From: Actinomycetospora chiangmaiensis DSM 45062
GTDB taxonomy: Bacteria > Actinomycetota > Actinomycetes > Mycobacteriales > Pseudonocardiaceae
DNA length: 43,025 bases
Assembly: GCF_000379625.1 (NCBI RefSeq)
Contig: NZ_KB903245.1
Span: 1 to 43,025 of the forward strand
Direction of reading: 5' to 3'
Each line of letters begins with the position of its first letter. Within the stretch, counting starts at the first letter, position 1. The position numbers and the translations under genes were made by a program. The notes under the pieces were generated by a model that saw nothing but the letters and a program-made list of their open reading frames with translations, ran no database searches and was not told the DNA's origin. This document shows, piece by piece, positions 8,335 to 16,956 of the stretch.

Positions 8335-9345
8335 TCAGCGGCTGGCCTGGCCGTTCTCGGGGGTCCCGGCGGCCGGCGCGGCCTCGACCGCGTTGTCGTC
8401 GGCACCGCCCGGGGTCTCGGCGACCCCCGCGGTGCGCTCGGGACGGGCGTCCTCGCCGGTCGGCTGGACCTCGTCGCCCGCGGCAGCCGCGGTCGCCTCG
8501 GCCTCGACGCTCGCCACGGGGGCGTCGCCGCCCGCGTCGACCGCGGAGTTGGTCGGCAGGCTCTCCGGGGCGGAGGCGCCGTCGCCGCCGACCGGCGCGA
8601 AGTCGCGCTCGGCCTGGGCGTCCGCCGCCGGCTCGTCCTCGGTGCCGCTCTGGCGCTGGCCGCGGGCACGGAAGCCCTCGGCGCACGCCTCGGCCACGAC
8701 CCGGGTGAGCAGGGCGGCCGAGCGGATCGCGTCGTCGTTGCCCGGGATCGGGTAGTCGACCTCGTCCGGGTCGCAGTTCGTGTCGAGGATCGCGACGACC
8801 GGGATGTTCAGCTTGCGAGCCTCGCCGACGGCGATGTGCTCCTTCTTGGTGTCCACGATCCACACCGCGCTCGGCACGCGGGCCATGTCGCGGATACCGC
8901 CGAGGGTCTTCTCGAGCTTCTCGTGCTCACGGGTGAGCATGAGGATCTCCTTCTTGGTGCGACCCTCGAACCCCCCGCTCTGCTCCATCGCCTCGAGCTC
9001 CTTGAGGCGGGTCAGACGCTTGTGCACCGTCTGGAAGTTCGTGAGCATGCCGCCCAGCCAGCGCTGGTTCACGTAGGGCATCCCCACGCGGTCGGCCTGC
9101 TCGGAGATGGCCTCCTGGGCCTGCTTCTTCGTGCCGACGAAGAGCACCGTGCCGCCGTGGGCGACGGTCTGCTTCACGAAGTCGTAGGCGCGGTCCACGT
9201 AGGACAGCGTCTGCTGCAGGTCGATGATGTAGATGCCGTTGCGCTCGGTGAAGATGAAGCGACGCATCTTGGGGTTCCAGCGCCGGGTCTGGTGTCCGAA
9301 GTGGACACCCGAGTCCAGCAGCTGTCGCATGGTGACGACGGCCAT
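8335..9345 (-). CDS. rpsB: 30S ribosomal protein S2 with long acidic C-terminal extension
   Basis: S2 is an assembly protein at the head-body junction of the small subunit. The core (about residues 1-230) begins [20 protein letters not shown] and shows [21 protein letters not shown] and the [10 protein letters not shown] and [13 protein letters not shown] segments. About 105 further residues, rich in Ala, Glu, Asp, Gly and Pro, follow from [10 protein letters not shown] to the end. This extension is low-complexity and likely disordered. The ATG is preceded by GAGGTA, and the gene leads the tsf-pyrH-frr operon. Confidence 0.97.
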   Translation of the reverse strand: MAVVTMRQLLDSGVHFGHQTRRWNPKMRRFIFTERNGIYIIDLQQTLSYVDRAYDFVKQTVAHGGTVLFVGTKKQAQEAISEQADRVGMPYVNQRWLGGMLTNFQTVHKRLTRLKELEAMEQSGGFEGRTKKEILMLTREHEKLEKTLGGIRDMARVPSAVWIVDTKKEHIAVGEARKLNIPVVAILDTNCDPDEVDYPIPGNDDAIRSAALLTRVVAEACAEGFRARGQRQSGTEDEPAADAQAERDFAPVGGDGASAPESLPTNSAVDAGGDAPVASVEAEATAAAAGDEVQPTGEDARPERTAGVAETPGGADDNAVEAAPAAGTPENGQASR

Positions 9346-9588
9346 GGTGGTGGTACTACCTCTGTCTCTGCTGCGGTTGCCGCGCCGTTCCGGGTGGACC
9401 GGCGCCCTGGTGCCCCGGCCGCACGATCCGAATCCCCCGTGGGGGACCGCTCGGTGTGCGGGTGATGGCTCGCTCGAGGGCGGGCTGGTCGAGGCACGCG
9501 AAGTCGACCCACCGGTGGCGGGCCGCTGAGGTGCAGTCTACGCGGACGCCCGTTCCTGCCTTCGCTCGGTGCTCGCTAGGGCTGGCAC

Positions 9589-9621
9589 GGTGGCAGCTGG
9601 GTGGCAGCTCGGTGGCAGCGA
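9589..9621. repeat. Three 11-bp tandem repeats (ggtggcagctg type)
   Basis: ggtggcagctg (9589-9599), ggtggcagctc (9600-9610) and ggtggcagcga (9611-9621) run head to tail. The third unit fuses into the dispersed element described at 9608-9645. Confidence 0.85.
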
Positions 9622-9645
9622 AGCGTCGTTGCTGTCATCCAGCGG
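9608..9645. repeat. Half-copy of dispersed palindromic element
   Basis: The stretch matches the reverse complement of one half plus the centre of the inverted repeat at 20846-20910: cggtg-cagcg-agcgtcgttg, then ctgtcatccag, with only scattered single-base differences. The second arm is absent here, replaced by gggaggaaatcc. It is therefore a partial or degenerate copy. Confidence 0.7.
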
Positions 9646-9708
9646 GAGGAAATCCACTTCGTCGGGTTTTCCGGGAGCCGTCGCGGCCGCCCGTGCGTCG
9701 GTGCCCGT

Positions 9709-10257
9709 GTGAGGCTGGTGCTGGCGTTCCTGACGACGGGTCTGGTGCTGACGGCGGGCGCGTCGCCCGCCGTGGCCGACCCGGTCCTGCCGTCGATCCC
9801 GGTCCGCGCCTTCGGCTGGCCGGTGGCCGGGCTGTCCGACGGGGCGCCGACGGGCGGAGGTGTGGTGCGCCGCTTCCTGCCGCCGCCGACGCCGTACGGC
9901 CGGGGGCACCGCGGGGTCGACCTGGCCGGGACCGCCGGTGGTCCCGTCGTCGCGGCCGGGGCGGGCACGGTGGTGTTCGCCGGGATGCTGGCCAGGCGGG
10001 GCGTGGTGTCGGTGCAGCACGCCGGCGGGCTCCGTACGACCTACGAGCCGGTCCGGGCGACGGTCCCCGTCGGGGCGGTGGTCGCACGGGGGACGGTGCT
10101 GGGCGCGCTGGATCCCGGGCACGCGGGGTGCGGCGCGGTCGCCTGCCTGCACTGGGGCCTCCGGTGGGCCCACCCGCCGGGCGCCGCGCGGGAGCAGTAC
10201 CTCGACCCGCTGCTGCTCGTCGGCCTCGGGCGCACCCGCCTGTGGCCGACGAGGTGA
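9709..10257 (+). CDS. Exported M23-type peptidase-like protein
   Basis: From GTG at 9709 the product is 182 residues with a signal peptide (VRLVLAFLTTGLVLTAG, then PAVA before DP; cleavage near residue 23). The rest is an M23/LytM-like domain: GRGHRGVDLAG supplies His67 and Asp71 of the zinc site, and ACLHWGLRW supplies His148. The canonical HxH reads CLH, so the first histidine, usually a catalytic helper, is Cys. Actinobacterial members often carry this form, so it may be a weak or non-hydrolytic wall-binding LytM protein. The ribosome-binding site is poor. The longer in-frame start at 9601 lies in repeat sequence and would spoil the signal peptide. It is convergent with whiG. Confidence 0.8.
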   Translation: MRLVLAFLTTGLVLTAGASPAVADPVLPSIPVRAFGWPVAGLSDGAPTGGGVVRRFLPPPTPYGRGHRGVDLAGTAGGPVVAAGAGTVVFAGMLARRGVVSVQHAGGLRTTYEPVRATVPVGAVVARGTVLGALDPGHAGCGAVACLHWGLRWAHPPGAAREQYLDPLLLVGLGRTRLWPTR

Positions 10258-10338
10258 TCCGCCACTGCCAGGCGCACGCCAGGCAGAGCAAGCTGTCCCG
10301 GCACCTGCGCCACGGCACCCTCGCGGGAGGACCGGGGC

Positions 10339-11322
10339 TCAGTCCGCGTGCGACTCCGCGAGGCGCGCCCGCAGCCGCAGGACCGCGCGGGTGTGCAGCT
10401 GGCAGACACGGGACTCGGTGACCCCGAGGACCTTGCCGATCTCGGCCAGCGTCAGGTTCTCGAAGTAGTACAGACCGACGATCGTCCGGTCGCGCTCGGC
10501 GAGCCCGCCGATGGCGTCGGCGAGCAGCCGGCGGGTCTCCCGCGACTCCATCGCCGCGACCGGGTCCTCGGCCGCGACGTCGGGCAGCGAGTCCGCGAGC
10601 GACGGCGCGCCCGCCCCGGTCCCGGCGCCGCCACCGGACGACCGGCCCGCCGACACCAGCTCGTCGAGCGCCGCGACGCTGGTCATCGCGATCTGCCCGA
10701 AGGTCGACCGCAGTTCGTTGGTCTCCATCCCGAGCTCGTCGGCGATCTCGGAGTCGCTGCAGGTCCGCTGCTCACGGGTCTCGCGCCGTTCGATCGCCCG
10801 CTCGATCTCGCGGGCCCGGGAACGCACCGAGCGCGGCACCCAGTCCTGGGAGCGCAGCTCGTCGAGGATCGCGCCGCGGATCCGCTGCATCGCGTAGACC
10901 TCGAACTTGCGGCCGCGGTCGGGCTCGAAGCGTTCGATCGCGTCGACCAGGCCGAAGATGCCGCACTGCACGAGGTCGGCGACGTCGACGTGGCTCGGCA
11001 GCCCGGTGCCGACGCGGCCCGCGACGTACTTGACCAGCGGGGCGTAGTGCAGCACCAGCCGGTCGCGGACCACGCGGTCGTCGGGCGCCTCGGCGTAGTC
11101 GGCCCACATCCGGGCGATGCCGGCCTCGACCATCGCCTCCTCGTCGGGCACCGAGCCGTCGGCGGCCTGACCGGGGTGGATGGTCGTCGGGCGGGCCCGC
11201 ACGGCCACGTCACGGGCGGACCGGGACGTGGGGAACGCGGCGGGCGCGACCGCCCGGGCGGCGCTGCCCATCATGGCGGCGGCGGGCCGCATCGACTCAG
11301 GCTCGGGGATGCGCGGCGTCAT
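10339..11322 (-). CDS. whiG: RNA polymerase sigma factor, WhiG/FliA type
   Basis: This 327-residue sigma-70 family group 3 factor shows region 2 ([54 protein letters not shown]), region 3 ([13 protein letters not shown]) and region 4 ([24 protein letters not shown]). The WhiG/FliA hallmark DW(V)[12 protein letters not shown] is present. In streptomycetes WhiG starts sporulation-type differentiation; in motile actinobacteria relatives drive flagellar genes. Which role applies here is open, since no flagellar or sporulation genes are in view. About 60 N-terminal residues exceed the typical family start. The ATG has GAGGG 6 nt upstream and overlaps xerC by 26 bp. Confidence 0.9.
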   Translation of the reverse strand: MTPRIPEPESMRPAAAMMGSAARAVAPAAFPTSRSARDVAVRARPTTIHPGQAADGSVPDEEAMVEAGIARMWADYAEAPDDRVVRDRLVLHYAPLVKYVAGRVGTGLPSHVDVADLVQCGIFGLVDAIERFEPDRGRKFEVYAMQRIRGAILDELRSQDWVPRSVRSRAREIERAIERRETREQRTCSDSEIADELGMETNELRSTFGQIAMTSVAALDELVSAGRSSGGGAGTGAGAPSLADSLPDVAAEDPVAAMESRETRRLLADAIGGLAERDRTIVGLYYFENLTLAEIGKVLGVTESRVCQLHTRAVLRLRARLAESHAD

Positions 11323-12463
11323 GAACGGCCCTCAGTCGGTCGGCGGTCACGTGGGTGTACAGCTGCGTCGTCGCCGGCGAGGCGTGCCCGAGCAACTCCT
11401 GGACGCTTCTCAGGTCCGCTCCCCCTTCGAGCAGGTGGGTCGCCGCGGAGTGGCGCAACCCGTGCGGCGCGATATCGGGCGCGCCCGGCACCGAGCCCGC
11501 CGCGTCGTGGACGACGGCGCGCGCGATCCGCGGGTCGAGACGCCCGCCCCGGGCGCCGAGCAGCAGGGCGGGCGGTGAGCCCGCGACGACGAGGTGGGGG
11601 CGCCCGTCGGTGCGCCACGCGTCGAGCGCTGCGGCCGCGGGGGCCCCGAACACGACGGTGCGCTCCTTCGCGCCCTTGCCCAGCACGCGCAGCGTCCGGC
11701 GGGCGTCGTCGACGTCGTCGACGTCGAGGCCGCACAGCTCGGACACGCGGACACCGGTCGCGTAGAGCAGCTCGAGCAGCAGGTGGTCCCGCAGCGCGAT
11801 CGGATCGCGCTCCGCCGCCCCGCGCGCCGCGTTGTCGAGCGCCGCCGCGGCCTGGTCGGCACGGAGCACCGACGGCAGCGTGCGGTGTGCCCGCGGCGAG
11901 GCGAGGCGCGCCCCGGCGTCGGTCGGCGCGTGCCCGGTCCGAACGGCCCACGCGGTGAACGCCCGGACCGAGGCGGCCCTCCGGGCCACCGTGGTGCGGC
12001 GGGCGGGGCGCCGGCCGGCGTCGCGTCGGCCGTCGGTCGACTCGCCCCGGCGACGGCCCGGCTCCTCGGCGCCGCCCTGGGCGAGCCACGACCGCAGGGC
12101 GGCGAGGTCGAGGTCGACCAGGGTGACCCCGCTCCCCCCGGCCGCGTCGCTGCGCCGGGCGGCGATCCGGGTGACCAGGTGGTGCAGGGCCGCGGAGACG
12201 TCGCCGGTGTAGGCCCGGACGGTGTGCTCGGACAGGCCGCGCTCGTACCGCAGGTGCGCGGTGAACTGCTCGAGCGCCCGCGCGAGCGCGGCGGGCAGCC
12301 CCTCGGTGCCCGCCGTGCCCACCGCGGAGATCCCGTTTTTCGTCGCGCTGTGTGACGAGTTCTCCGACCCGTCAACCCCCACATCACGGGGGTCCACGGG
12401 CGTCGCGGGCTCCGCCGCGTCGCGCTGCGGGTCCGCGTCGTGAGACGAGAATCTGCCGGTCAT
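11297..12463 (-). CDS. xerC: Tyrosine recombinase XerC
   Basis: XerC resolves chromosome dimers at dif with XerD. The 388-residue protein contains all catalytic positions: Arg239 (TGVRVSEL), Lys263 (LGKGAKER), His334 and Arg337 ([12 protein letters not shown]), His360 (LGHAS) and Tyr369 (LYTHV). It is longer than usual because of a polar N-terminus of about 55 residues and an Arg/Gly insertion at about 133-157 between the core-binding helices. The ATG at 12463 follows GGAG by 11 nt; the frame upstream of it lacks family features. Its place beside dprA and whiG favours the chromosomal Xer protein over a phage integrase. Confidence 0.93.
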   Translation of the reverse strand: MTGRFSSHDADPQRDAAEPATPVDPRDVGVDGSENSSHSATKNGISAVGTAGTEGLPAALARALEQFTAHLRYERGLSEHTVRAYTGDVSAALHHLVTRIAARRSDAAGGSGVTLVDLDLAALRSWLAQGGAEEPGRRRGESTDGRRDAGRRPARRTTVARRAASVRAFTAWAVRTGHAPTDAGARLASPRAHRTLPSVLRADQAAAALDNAARGAAERDPIALRDHLLLELLYATGVRVSELCGLDVDDVDDARRTLRVLGKGAKERTVVFGAPAAAALDAWRTDGRPHLVVAGSPPALLLGARGGRLDPRIARAVVHDAAGSVPGAPDIAPHGLRHSAATHLLEGGADLRSVQELLGHASPATTQLYTHVTADRLRAVHDAAHPRA

Positions 12464-12592
12464 CGCCACGAGACTCCAAGTTCGACCGGGGGTCGTCAAG
12501 CACCGCCGCGCTCGCGTCGGTGACCGTGCGTGCCGAGCGGGCAACGGTCACACTCGTCGCGCTGTGCAACCGTTCGTCGCACGGAGCACGCG

Positions 12593-13756
12593 TCAGACGG
12601 ACCGGCGCCACCCCCTCTCCCCGTCCGGGACGACCAGCCCCGCGGCGTGCAGTTCGTCGAGGGCCCCGCTGACCGCCCGCGGCACCACCCCGGACTCCCG
12701 GACGAGCTCCGGCACCGTGGCCGGGGCGTGCCCGCGCAGGGCACCGTGCACCCGCACCGCCGCGCCCGAGAGGCCGTCCGTGGGCGACGACCGCTCGTCG
12801 GCGGCGGGGGCGGGCAGCCGGTCCTCGCCGATCGGGGCCAGGTCCTCCAGCACGTGCGCGGCACTCCCGACGATCGTGGAGTAGCCGTCCCGGGCGAGGA
12901 CGTGGTTGCCCACCGACAGCGCCGACGTCACCGGCCCCGGCACCACGAGCACCGGGCGACCCAGCTCCTTCGCGACGAGCGCCGTCCGGGCGGCCCCGCT
13001 GCGACGCGCCGACTCCACCAGCAGCGTGCCGGTGGCGAGCGCCGCGATGAGACGGTTCCGCACGAGGAACCGGTGCCGGGCAGGGACGGCACCCACCGGG
13101 TACTCGCTGACGACCACGCCCCGCGCCGCGATCGCCTCGAGCAACCGGCCGTGCGAGGCGGGGTAGGCGCGATCGATACCGCACGCGAGCACCGCGACGG
13201 TGACCCCGCCCGCCGCGAGGCAGCCGCGGTGCGCCTCCCCGTCGATCCCGAGCGCGGCGCCCGACACCACCGCCAGCCCGGCGTCGGCGAACGACGCCGA
13301 CCAGTCGCGGGCCACCCACGAGCCGTAGCCGCTCGCCGCCCGGGACCCCACGACCGCCACGCTGCGCCCGTCGCTCGTGGCGAGCCCGGCGACCGACGCG
13401 GGGCCACGGACCCAGAGGCCCAGCGGGGCGACCCACTCCGCGTGGCCCGGCAGGGAGGCGAACCCCGCCATCGCCGTCGTCGGCCACTCCGGGTCCTCGG
13501 GCACGAGCAGCCGGCCGCCCAACGCCCGCGCCGCAGCCAGGTCGGTGACCGACCGGTCGTCGTCGCGGCGGGCGCCGACCTCCGCCCCGACGTGCGGCCC
13601 GAGGTCCGCCCCGCTTCGGATGCGCGCCGCGGCCTCGACCGGCCCGAGCAGCTCGGCCAGGTGCGACACCGCCGGTGCCGGCGGTTCCGCGACCCGCAGC
13701 AGGTAGGCGCGCGCCAGCAGGACGTCCTCCCCGACCGCCGCCACCGCGGCGCTCAT
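12593..13756 (-). CDS. dprA: DNA-processing protein DprA
   Basis: DprA binds incoming single-stranded DNA and loads RecA. The 387-residue product has an N-terminal helical region, then the Rossmann-like core: VAVVGSRAASGYG, VVSGAALGIDGEAHRG, VAVLACGIDRAYP, RHRFLVRNRLIAAL and VLVVPGP. A C-terminal winged-helix domain (AATVPELVRES-type through LDELHAAGLV) completes it. The ATG overlaps the comM stop by 4 bp (ATGA), confirming the start. No other competence gene is in the window; the comM-dprA pair is the standard actinobacterial arrangement and need not mean natural transformation. Confidence 0.95.
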   Translation of the reverse strand: MSAAVAAVGEDVLLARAYLLRVAEPPAPAVSHLAELLGPVEAAARIRSGADLGPHVGAEVGARRDDDRSVTDLAAARALGGRLLVPEDPEWPTTAMAGFASLPGHAEWVAPLGLWVRGPASVAGLATSDGRSVAVVGSRAASGYGSWVARDWSASFADAGLAVVSGAALGIDGEAHRGCLAAGGVTVAVLACGIDRAYPASHGRLLEAIAARGVVVSEYPVGAVPARHRFLVRNRLIAALATGTLLVESARRSGAARTALVAKELGRPVLVVPGPVTSALSVGNHVLARDGYSTIVGSAAHVLEDLAPIGEDRLPAPAADERSSPTDGLSGAAVRVHGALRGHAPATVPELVRESGVVPRAVSGALDELHAAGLVVPDGERGWRRSV

Positions 13757-15270
13757 GGCGCGGCTCCCTGCTGCTTGAGCTCGAGCGCGACGTGCATGTC
13801 GTCGGCATCGGGACGGTCGCCCCCACGCAGGTCGCACACCGTCCACGCCACCCGCAGACAGCGATCCAGCGCCCGGGCCGTCAGCAGGCCCGACCGCAGG
13901 AGGTTGTCCAGCTCCAGCGTGACGCCCCGCTCGACCGGGCACAGCCGGCGCAACGCCGGCCCGGGGACGTCCGCGTTGCTCCGCCACCCGGTGCCCGCCC
14001 AGCGATCGCGGGCCCGCTCGCGTGCCGCGAGCACCCGGGCCCGCACGGTCGTGGTGTCCTCCTCGCTCTCGTCGACGGCGCGATCGAGCGTGGTGATCGG
14101 CTGCAGCGTGATCTGGAGGTCCGTGCGGTCGAGCATCGGCCCCGACAGCCGGCTCCGGTAGCGACGGATGGCGTCGGGCCTGCAGGTGCAGTCCTCCGGC
14201 CGCGGCGGGGCGCAGGGGCACGGGTTCGCCGCCATCACCAGCTGGAAGCGCGCCGGGTAGCGCACCACCCCGTCCTTACGGGCGAGCCGCACCTCGCCCT
14301 CCTCCATCGGCGTCCGCAGGCCGTCGAGCAGGTGCGGGCCGAACTCGAACACCTCGTCGAGGAAGAGCACGCCGCGATGGGCCAGCGACACCGCACCGGG
14401 GCGCGCGAGGCCCGACCCGCCCCCGACGAGCGCGGCGGCCGACACCCCGTGGTGGGGTGCGACGAACGGCGGGGTGACCACGAGGTCCCCGTCCGGCGGC
14501 AGCGCACCGGCCAGGGAGCGCACGGCCGCGACCTCCATCGCCTCGGTGACCGACAGGTCGGGCAGCACCCCGATCAGCCGCCGGGCGATCATCGTCTTGC
14601 CGGACCCCGGCGGACCCACGAAGAGCAGGTGGTGGCCACCCGCGGCCGCGATCTCCGCCGCCCGGCGCGCCCCGCCCTGCCCCACCACCTCCCCGAGGTC
14701 CTCGACGGTCCGCGGGCGAGCGAGCGGGGGCCGCGACGGCGCCCGCGTCAGCGTCCCCGTGCCGTCCAGCCAGGCCAGCACGTCGGCGAGGTGGCCCGCG
14801 CCGAGGAGCTCGACGTCGCCCACGAGGGACGCCTCCTCGAGACAGTCCTCGGGCACCACCACCCGACGGATGCCGGCCCGCCGGGCCGCCACGACGCAGG
14901 GCAGCACGCCCCGGATCGCGCGGATCCGACCGTCGAGGGCCAGCTCGCCGAGCAGCACGACGCCCTCCAGCGCCGACGGCCGCACCCGGCTGTCGGCGGC
15001 CAGGACCCCGCAGGCCAGCGCCAGGTCGTAGCTCGACCCCTGCTTGGGCAGCGTGGCCGGGGACAGCGCGAGCGTGATCTTCCGCGCCGGCCACGGTTTG
15101 CCGGAGTTCACCACCGCGGCGCGCACCCGGTCCCGCGCCTCGGCCAGCGCGGCGTCGGGCAGGCCGACCAGCGAGAGCCCGGGCAGCCCCGGCCCGACGT
15201 CGGCCTCGATCTCCACCAGGTCGCCGTCGACGCCGTGCAGCCCGATCGACCACGAGCGCGCGAGCCCCAT
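13753..15270 (-). CDS. YifB/ComM family AAA+ Mg-chelatase-like protein
   Basis: The 505-residue protein has an N-terminal Lon-protease-like domain (GVDGDLVEIEADVGPGLPG, SPATLPKQGSSYDLALA). An AAA+ module follows with Walker A GPPGSGKT, Walker B GVLFLDEVFEF and an arginine-rich sensor region, plus the Cys cluster CPCAPPRPEDCTC. It ends in the Mg-chelatase C-terminal helix bundle. ComM-type proteins are branch-migration helicases acting during integration of transformed DNA. The ATG at 15270 shares one base with the yraN stop (TGATG); the extra upstream frame is yraN shadow. Confidence 0.95.
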   Translation of the reverse strand: MGLARSWSIGLHGVDGDLVEIEADVGPGLPGLSLVGLPDAALAEARDRVRAAVVNSGKPWPARKITLALSPATLPKQGSSYDLALACGVLAADSRVRPSALEGVVLLGELALDGRIRAIRGVLPCVVAARRAGIRRVVVPEDCLEEASLVGDVELLGAGHLADVLAWLDGTGTLTRAPSRPPLARPRTVEDLGEVVGQGGARRAAEIAAAGGHHLLFVGPPGSGKTMIARRLIGVLPDLSVTEAMEVAAVRSLAGALPPDGDLVVTPPFVAPHHGVSAAALVGGGSGLARPGAVSLAHRGVLFLDEVFEFGPHLLDGLRTPMEEGEVRLARKDGVVRYPARFQLVMAANPCPCAPPRPEDCTCRPDAIRRYRSRLSGPMLDRTDLQITLQPITTLDRAVDESEEDTTTVRARVLAARERARDRWAGTGWRSNADVPGPALRRLCPVERGVTLELDNLLRSGLLTARALDRCLRVAWTVCDLRGGDRPDADDMHVALELKQQGAAP

Positions 15271-15629
15271 CAGAAGGCTCCCTCGTAGTGCTCCACGCGC
15301 GGCTCCTCGCCGCGCACGAGCAGCACCGAGACCACGTCGAAGCGCACCTCGCACCAGCGCGCCCGCGACTCCGCGAGCCACTGGTGCGCGAGCCGGCGGA
15401 TCCGCGCCGCCTTGGTGCGCGTCACCGCCTCGACCGGCCGCCCGTAGCCGGTGCCCGAGCGGGTCTTCACCTCGCAGACGACCAGCCGGTCCCCGTCGGT
15501 GGCCACCACGTCGAGCTCACCCTCGCGCCGCCGCCAGTTCCGCGCGAGCACCACCAGGCCCCGCGCCGTCAGGTGCTCGACCGCGAGGTCCTCCCCCGCG
15601 CGCCCCAGTTCGTCCTTCGCCGCCGCCAC
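15270..15629 (-). CDS. yraN: YraN / UPF0102 nuclease-fold protein
   Basis: This 119-residue member of the UPF0102 family has the restriction-endonuclease-like core: GRAGEDLAVEHLTARGLVVLARNWR, EGELDVVATDGDRLVVCEVKTRSG and KAARIRRLAHQWL. The E-x-D and E-V-K pattern matches a PD-(D/E)xK site. Its position directly before comM and dprA, with a one-base overlap, supports a role in DNA metabolism, but the exact activity is unknown for the family. Confidence 0.93.
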   Translation of the reverse strand: MAAAKDELGRAGEDLAVEHLTARGLVVLARNWRRREGELDVVATDGDRLVVCEVKTRSGTGYGRPVEAVTRTKAARIRRLAHQWLAESRARWCEVRFDVVSVLLVRGEEPRVEHYEGAF

Positions 15630-15778
15630 GTCCGTCCTCCCACCGCCGCCGTCCGATCACCACGGTGGCGACGACGCACCCCGCCGCGCGAACAGCGAGC
15701 GGTGCTCTGGGGACAGCCGGGGGCTGGGGACGGATGGGTGGGCCGTGCGCCGTCAGCGCGGCGACGGGTGGCGCAGCG

Positions 15779-16099
15779 TCAGCCGCCGAACGGACCGTCG
15801 TCGAGGCGCAGGTCCGGCTTCTCGAGCTCCTCGACGTTGACGTCCTTGAACGTCACCACGCGCACGTTCTTCACGAAGCGCGCCGGGCGGTACATGTCCC
15901 ACACCCACGCGTCGGACATCCGCACCTCGAAGTAGACCTCGCCGTCGGCGTTGCGGACGGCGACGTCGACCGAGTTCGCCAGGTAGAAGCGGCGCTCGGT
16001 CTCCACGACGTAGGAGAACTGGCTCACGATGTCGCGGTACTCGCGGTAGAGCGACAGCTCCATGTCGGTCTCGTACTTCTCGAGATCCTCCGCGCTCAT
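15779..16099 (-). CDS. DUF2469 conserved actinobacterial protein
   Basis: The 106-residue acidic protein begins MSAEDLEKYETDMELSLYREY and contains ERRFYLANSVDVAVR and FEVRMSDAWVWDMYRPARF, the recognisable DUF2469 pattern found beside rnhB across Actinobacteria. No enzymatic motif is evident. The ATG overlaps the rnhB stop by 4 bp, so it is the third member of a translationally coupled lepB-rnhB-DUF2469 chain. The 149 bp that follow before yraN contain nothing I can assign. Confidence 0.88.
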   Translation of the reverse strand: MSAEDLEKYETDMELSLYREYRDIVSQFSYVVETERRFYLANSVDVAVRNADGEVYFEVRMSDAWVWDMYRPARFVKNVRVVTFKDVNVEELEKPDLRLDDGPFGG

Positions 16100-16956
16100 G
16101 GTCCCTCTCCCCCCTCCGCGTCCGGGTCGTCCGCGTACTCGTCGAACGCCTCATTGTGGCCCACCGCTGCCGGTGGTGAGTCTGCCGCCCGCCCTCCGGC
16201 GAGGCGAGCCGCCCCGGCGACGTTCACGAAGCTGTAGCGGTGATCGGGGCTCGGGCCGTGCGCCGCGAGCGCCGCCGTGTGCGTCGGCGTGCAGTAGCCC
16301 TTGTGCACGTCGAAGCCGTACTCCGGACGACGCTCGTGCAGCTCCGTCATCAGGACGTCCCGCGTGGTCTTCGCGAGGATCGAGGCCGCCGCCACGCAGG
16401 CGGCCGCGAGGTCACCCTTCGGCACCGCGAGGCTCGGCACCCCGAACCCGGTGACCGGGAAGCCGTCGGTGAGCACGTAGCCGGGGCGCACCCCGAGCTG
16501 CGCGACCGCACGCCGCATGCCGTCGATGTTGGCCGCGTGCACGCCCCGGTGGTCGACCTCCACGGGGTCGACCAGGACGACGCGGTGGTCCACCGCGCGC
16601 CGACGCACGATCACCGCGAGCCGCTCCCGCTCGGACGCGGAGAGCAGCTTCGAGTCGGTCAGCCCGTCGAAGTGCTTCGCGTCGTTCGGCCGCAGGATGC
16701 AGGCGGCGACCGCGAGCGGTCCCGCGCAGGCCCCCCGGCCGGCCTCGTCGACCCCGACGACGGGTCCGAGGCCGTGCCGCTCCAGCGCCGACTGCAGCGC
16801 CCAGGCCTCGCTGGACCGGCGGACGATCGCGCGGGGCGGCTGCACCCCGGTCCGCGGGGGCAGCGGCTTGCGGATACGACGGGGCGGACGTCCCCCGGAG
16901 GGCTGACCCACGCTCCGGGAGCGCCCGTCCCCGGGGCGGGGACGGGCGGTGGTCAC
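16096..16956 (-). CDS. rnhB: Ribonuclease HII
   Basis: RNase HII removes ribonucleotides embedded in DNA. The 286-residue protein has an Arg/Pro-rich N-terminus of about 60 residues not typical of the enzyme, then the catalytic GVDEAGRG motif (Asp70, Glu71), LTDSKLLS, YVLTDGFP and AAASILAKTTRD, and the family end HKGYCTPTH. The GTG at 16956 overlaps the lepB stop (GTGA, 4 bp). A start nearer the conserved core, after residue 40, cannot be excluded because the N-terminal extension is low-complexity. Confidence 0.94.
   Translation of the reverse strand: MTTARPRPGDGRSRSVGQPSGGRPPRRIRKPLPPRTGVQPPRAIVRRSSEAWALQSALERHGLGPVVGVDEAGRGACAGPLAVAACILRPNDAKHFDGLTDSKLLSASERERLAVIVRRRAVDHRVVLVDPVEVDHRGVHAANIDGMRRAVAQLGVRPGYVLTDGFPVTGFGVPSLAVPKGDLAAACVAAASILAKTTRDVLMTELHERRPEYGFDVHKGYCTPTHTAALAAHGPSPDHRYSFVNVAGAARLAGGRAADSPPAAVGHNEAFDEYADDPDAEGGEGP

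Larger units (their letters stand above)
9346..9708. promoter_or_regulatory. Divergent intergenic region rpsB / M23 peptidase
   Basis: This 363-bp region holds no convincing gene. It should contain the rpsB operon promoter; a candidate minus-strand -10 (TAGACT, 9540-9535) is visible but has no clear -35. A small perfect hairpin (tcccccgtggggga, 9433-9446) lies in the presumed rpsB leader. Three 11-bp tandem repeats and a 38-bp copy of a dispersed repeat occupy 9589-9650, near the M23 gene. Confidence 0.45.

Noticed and set aside
9346..9588. A small gene or riboswitch upstream of rpsB
   Set aside because: No frame with a ribosome-binding site and sensible composition, and only a 6-bp hairpin; insufficient to support an S2 leader or riboswitch call.
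11297..12463. XerC-like recombinase as an integrase of a mobile element
   Set aside because: It sits in the conserved whiG-xerC-dprA-comM context with no attachment sites, excisionase or phage genes nearby.
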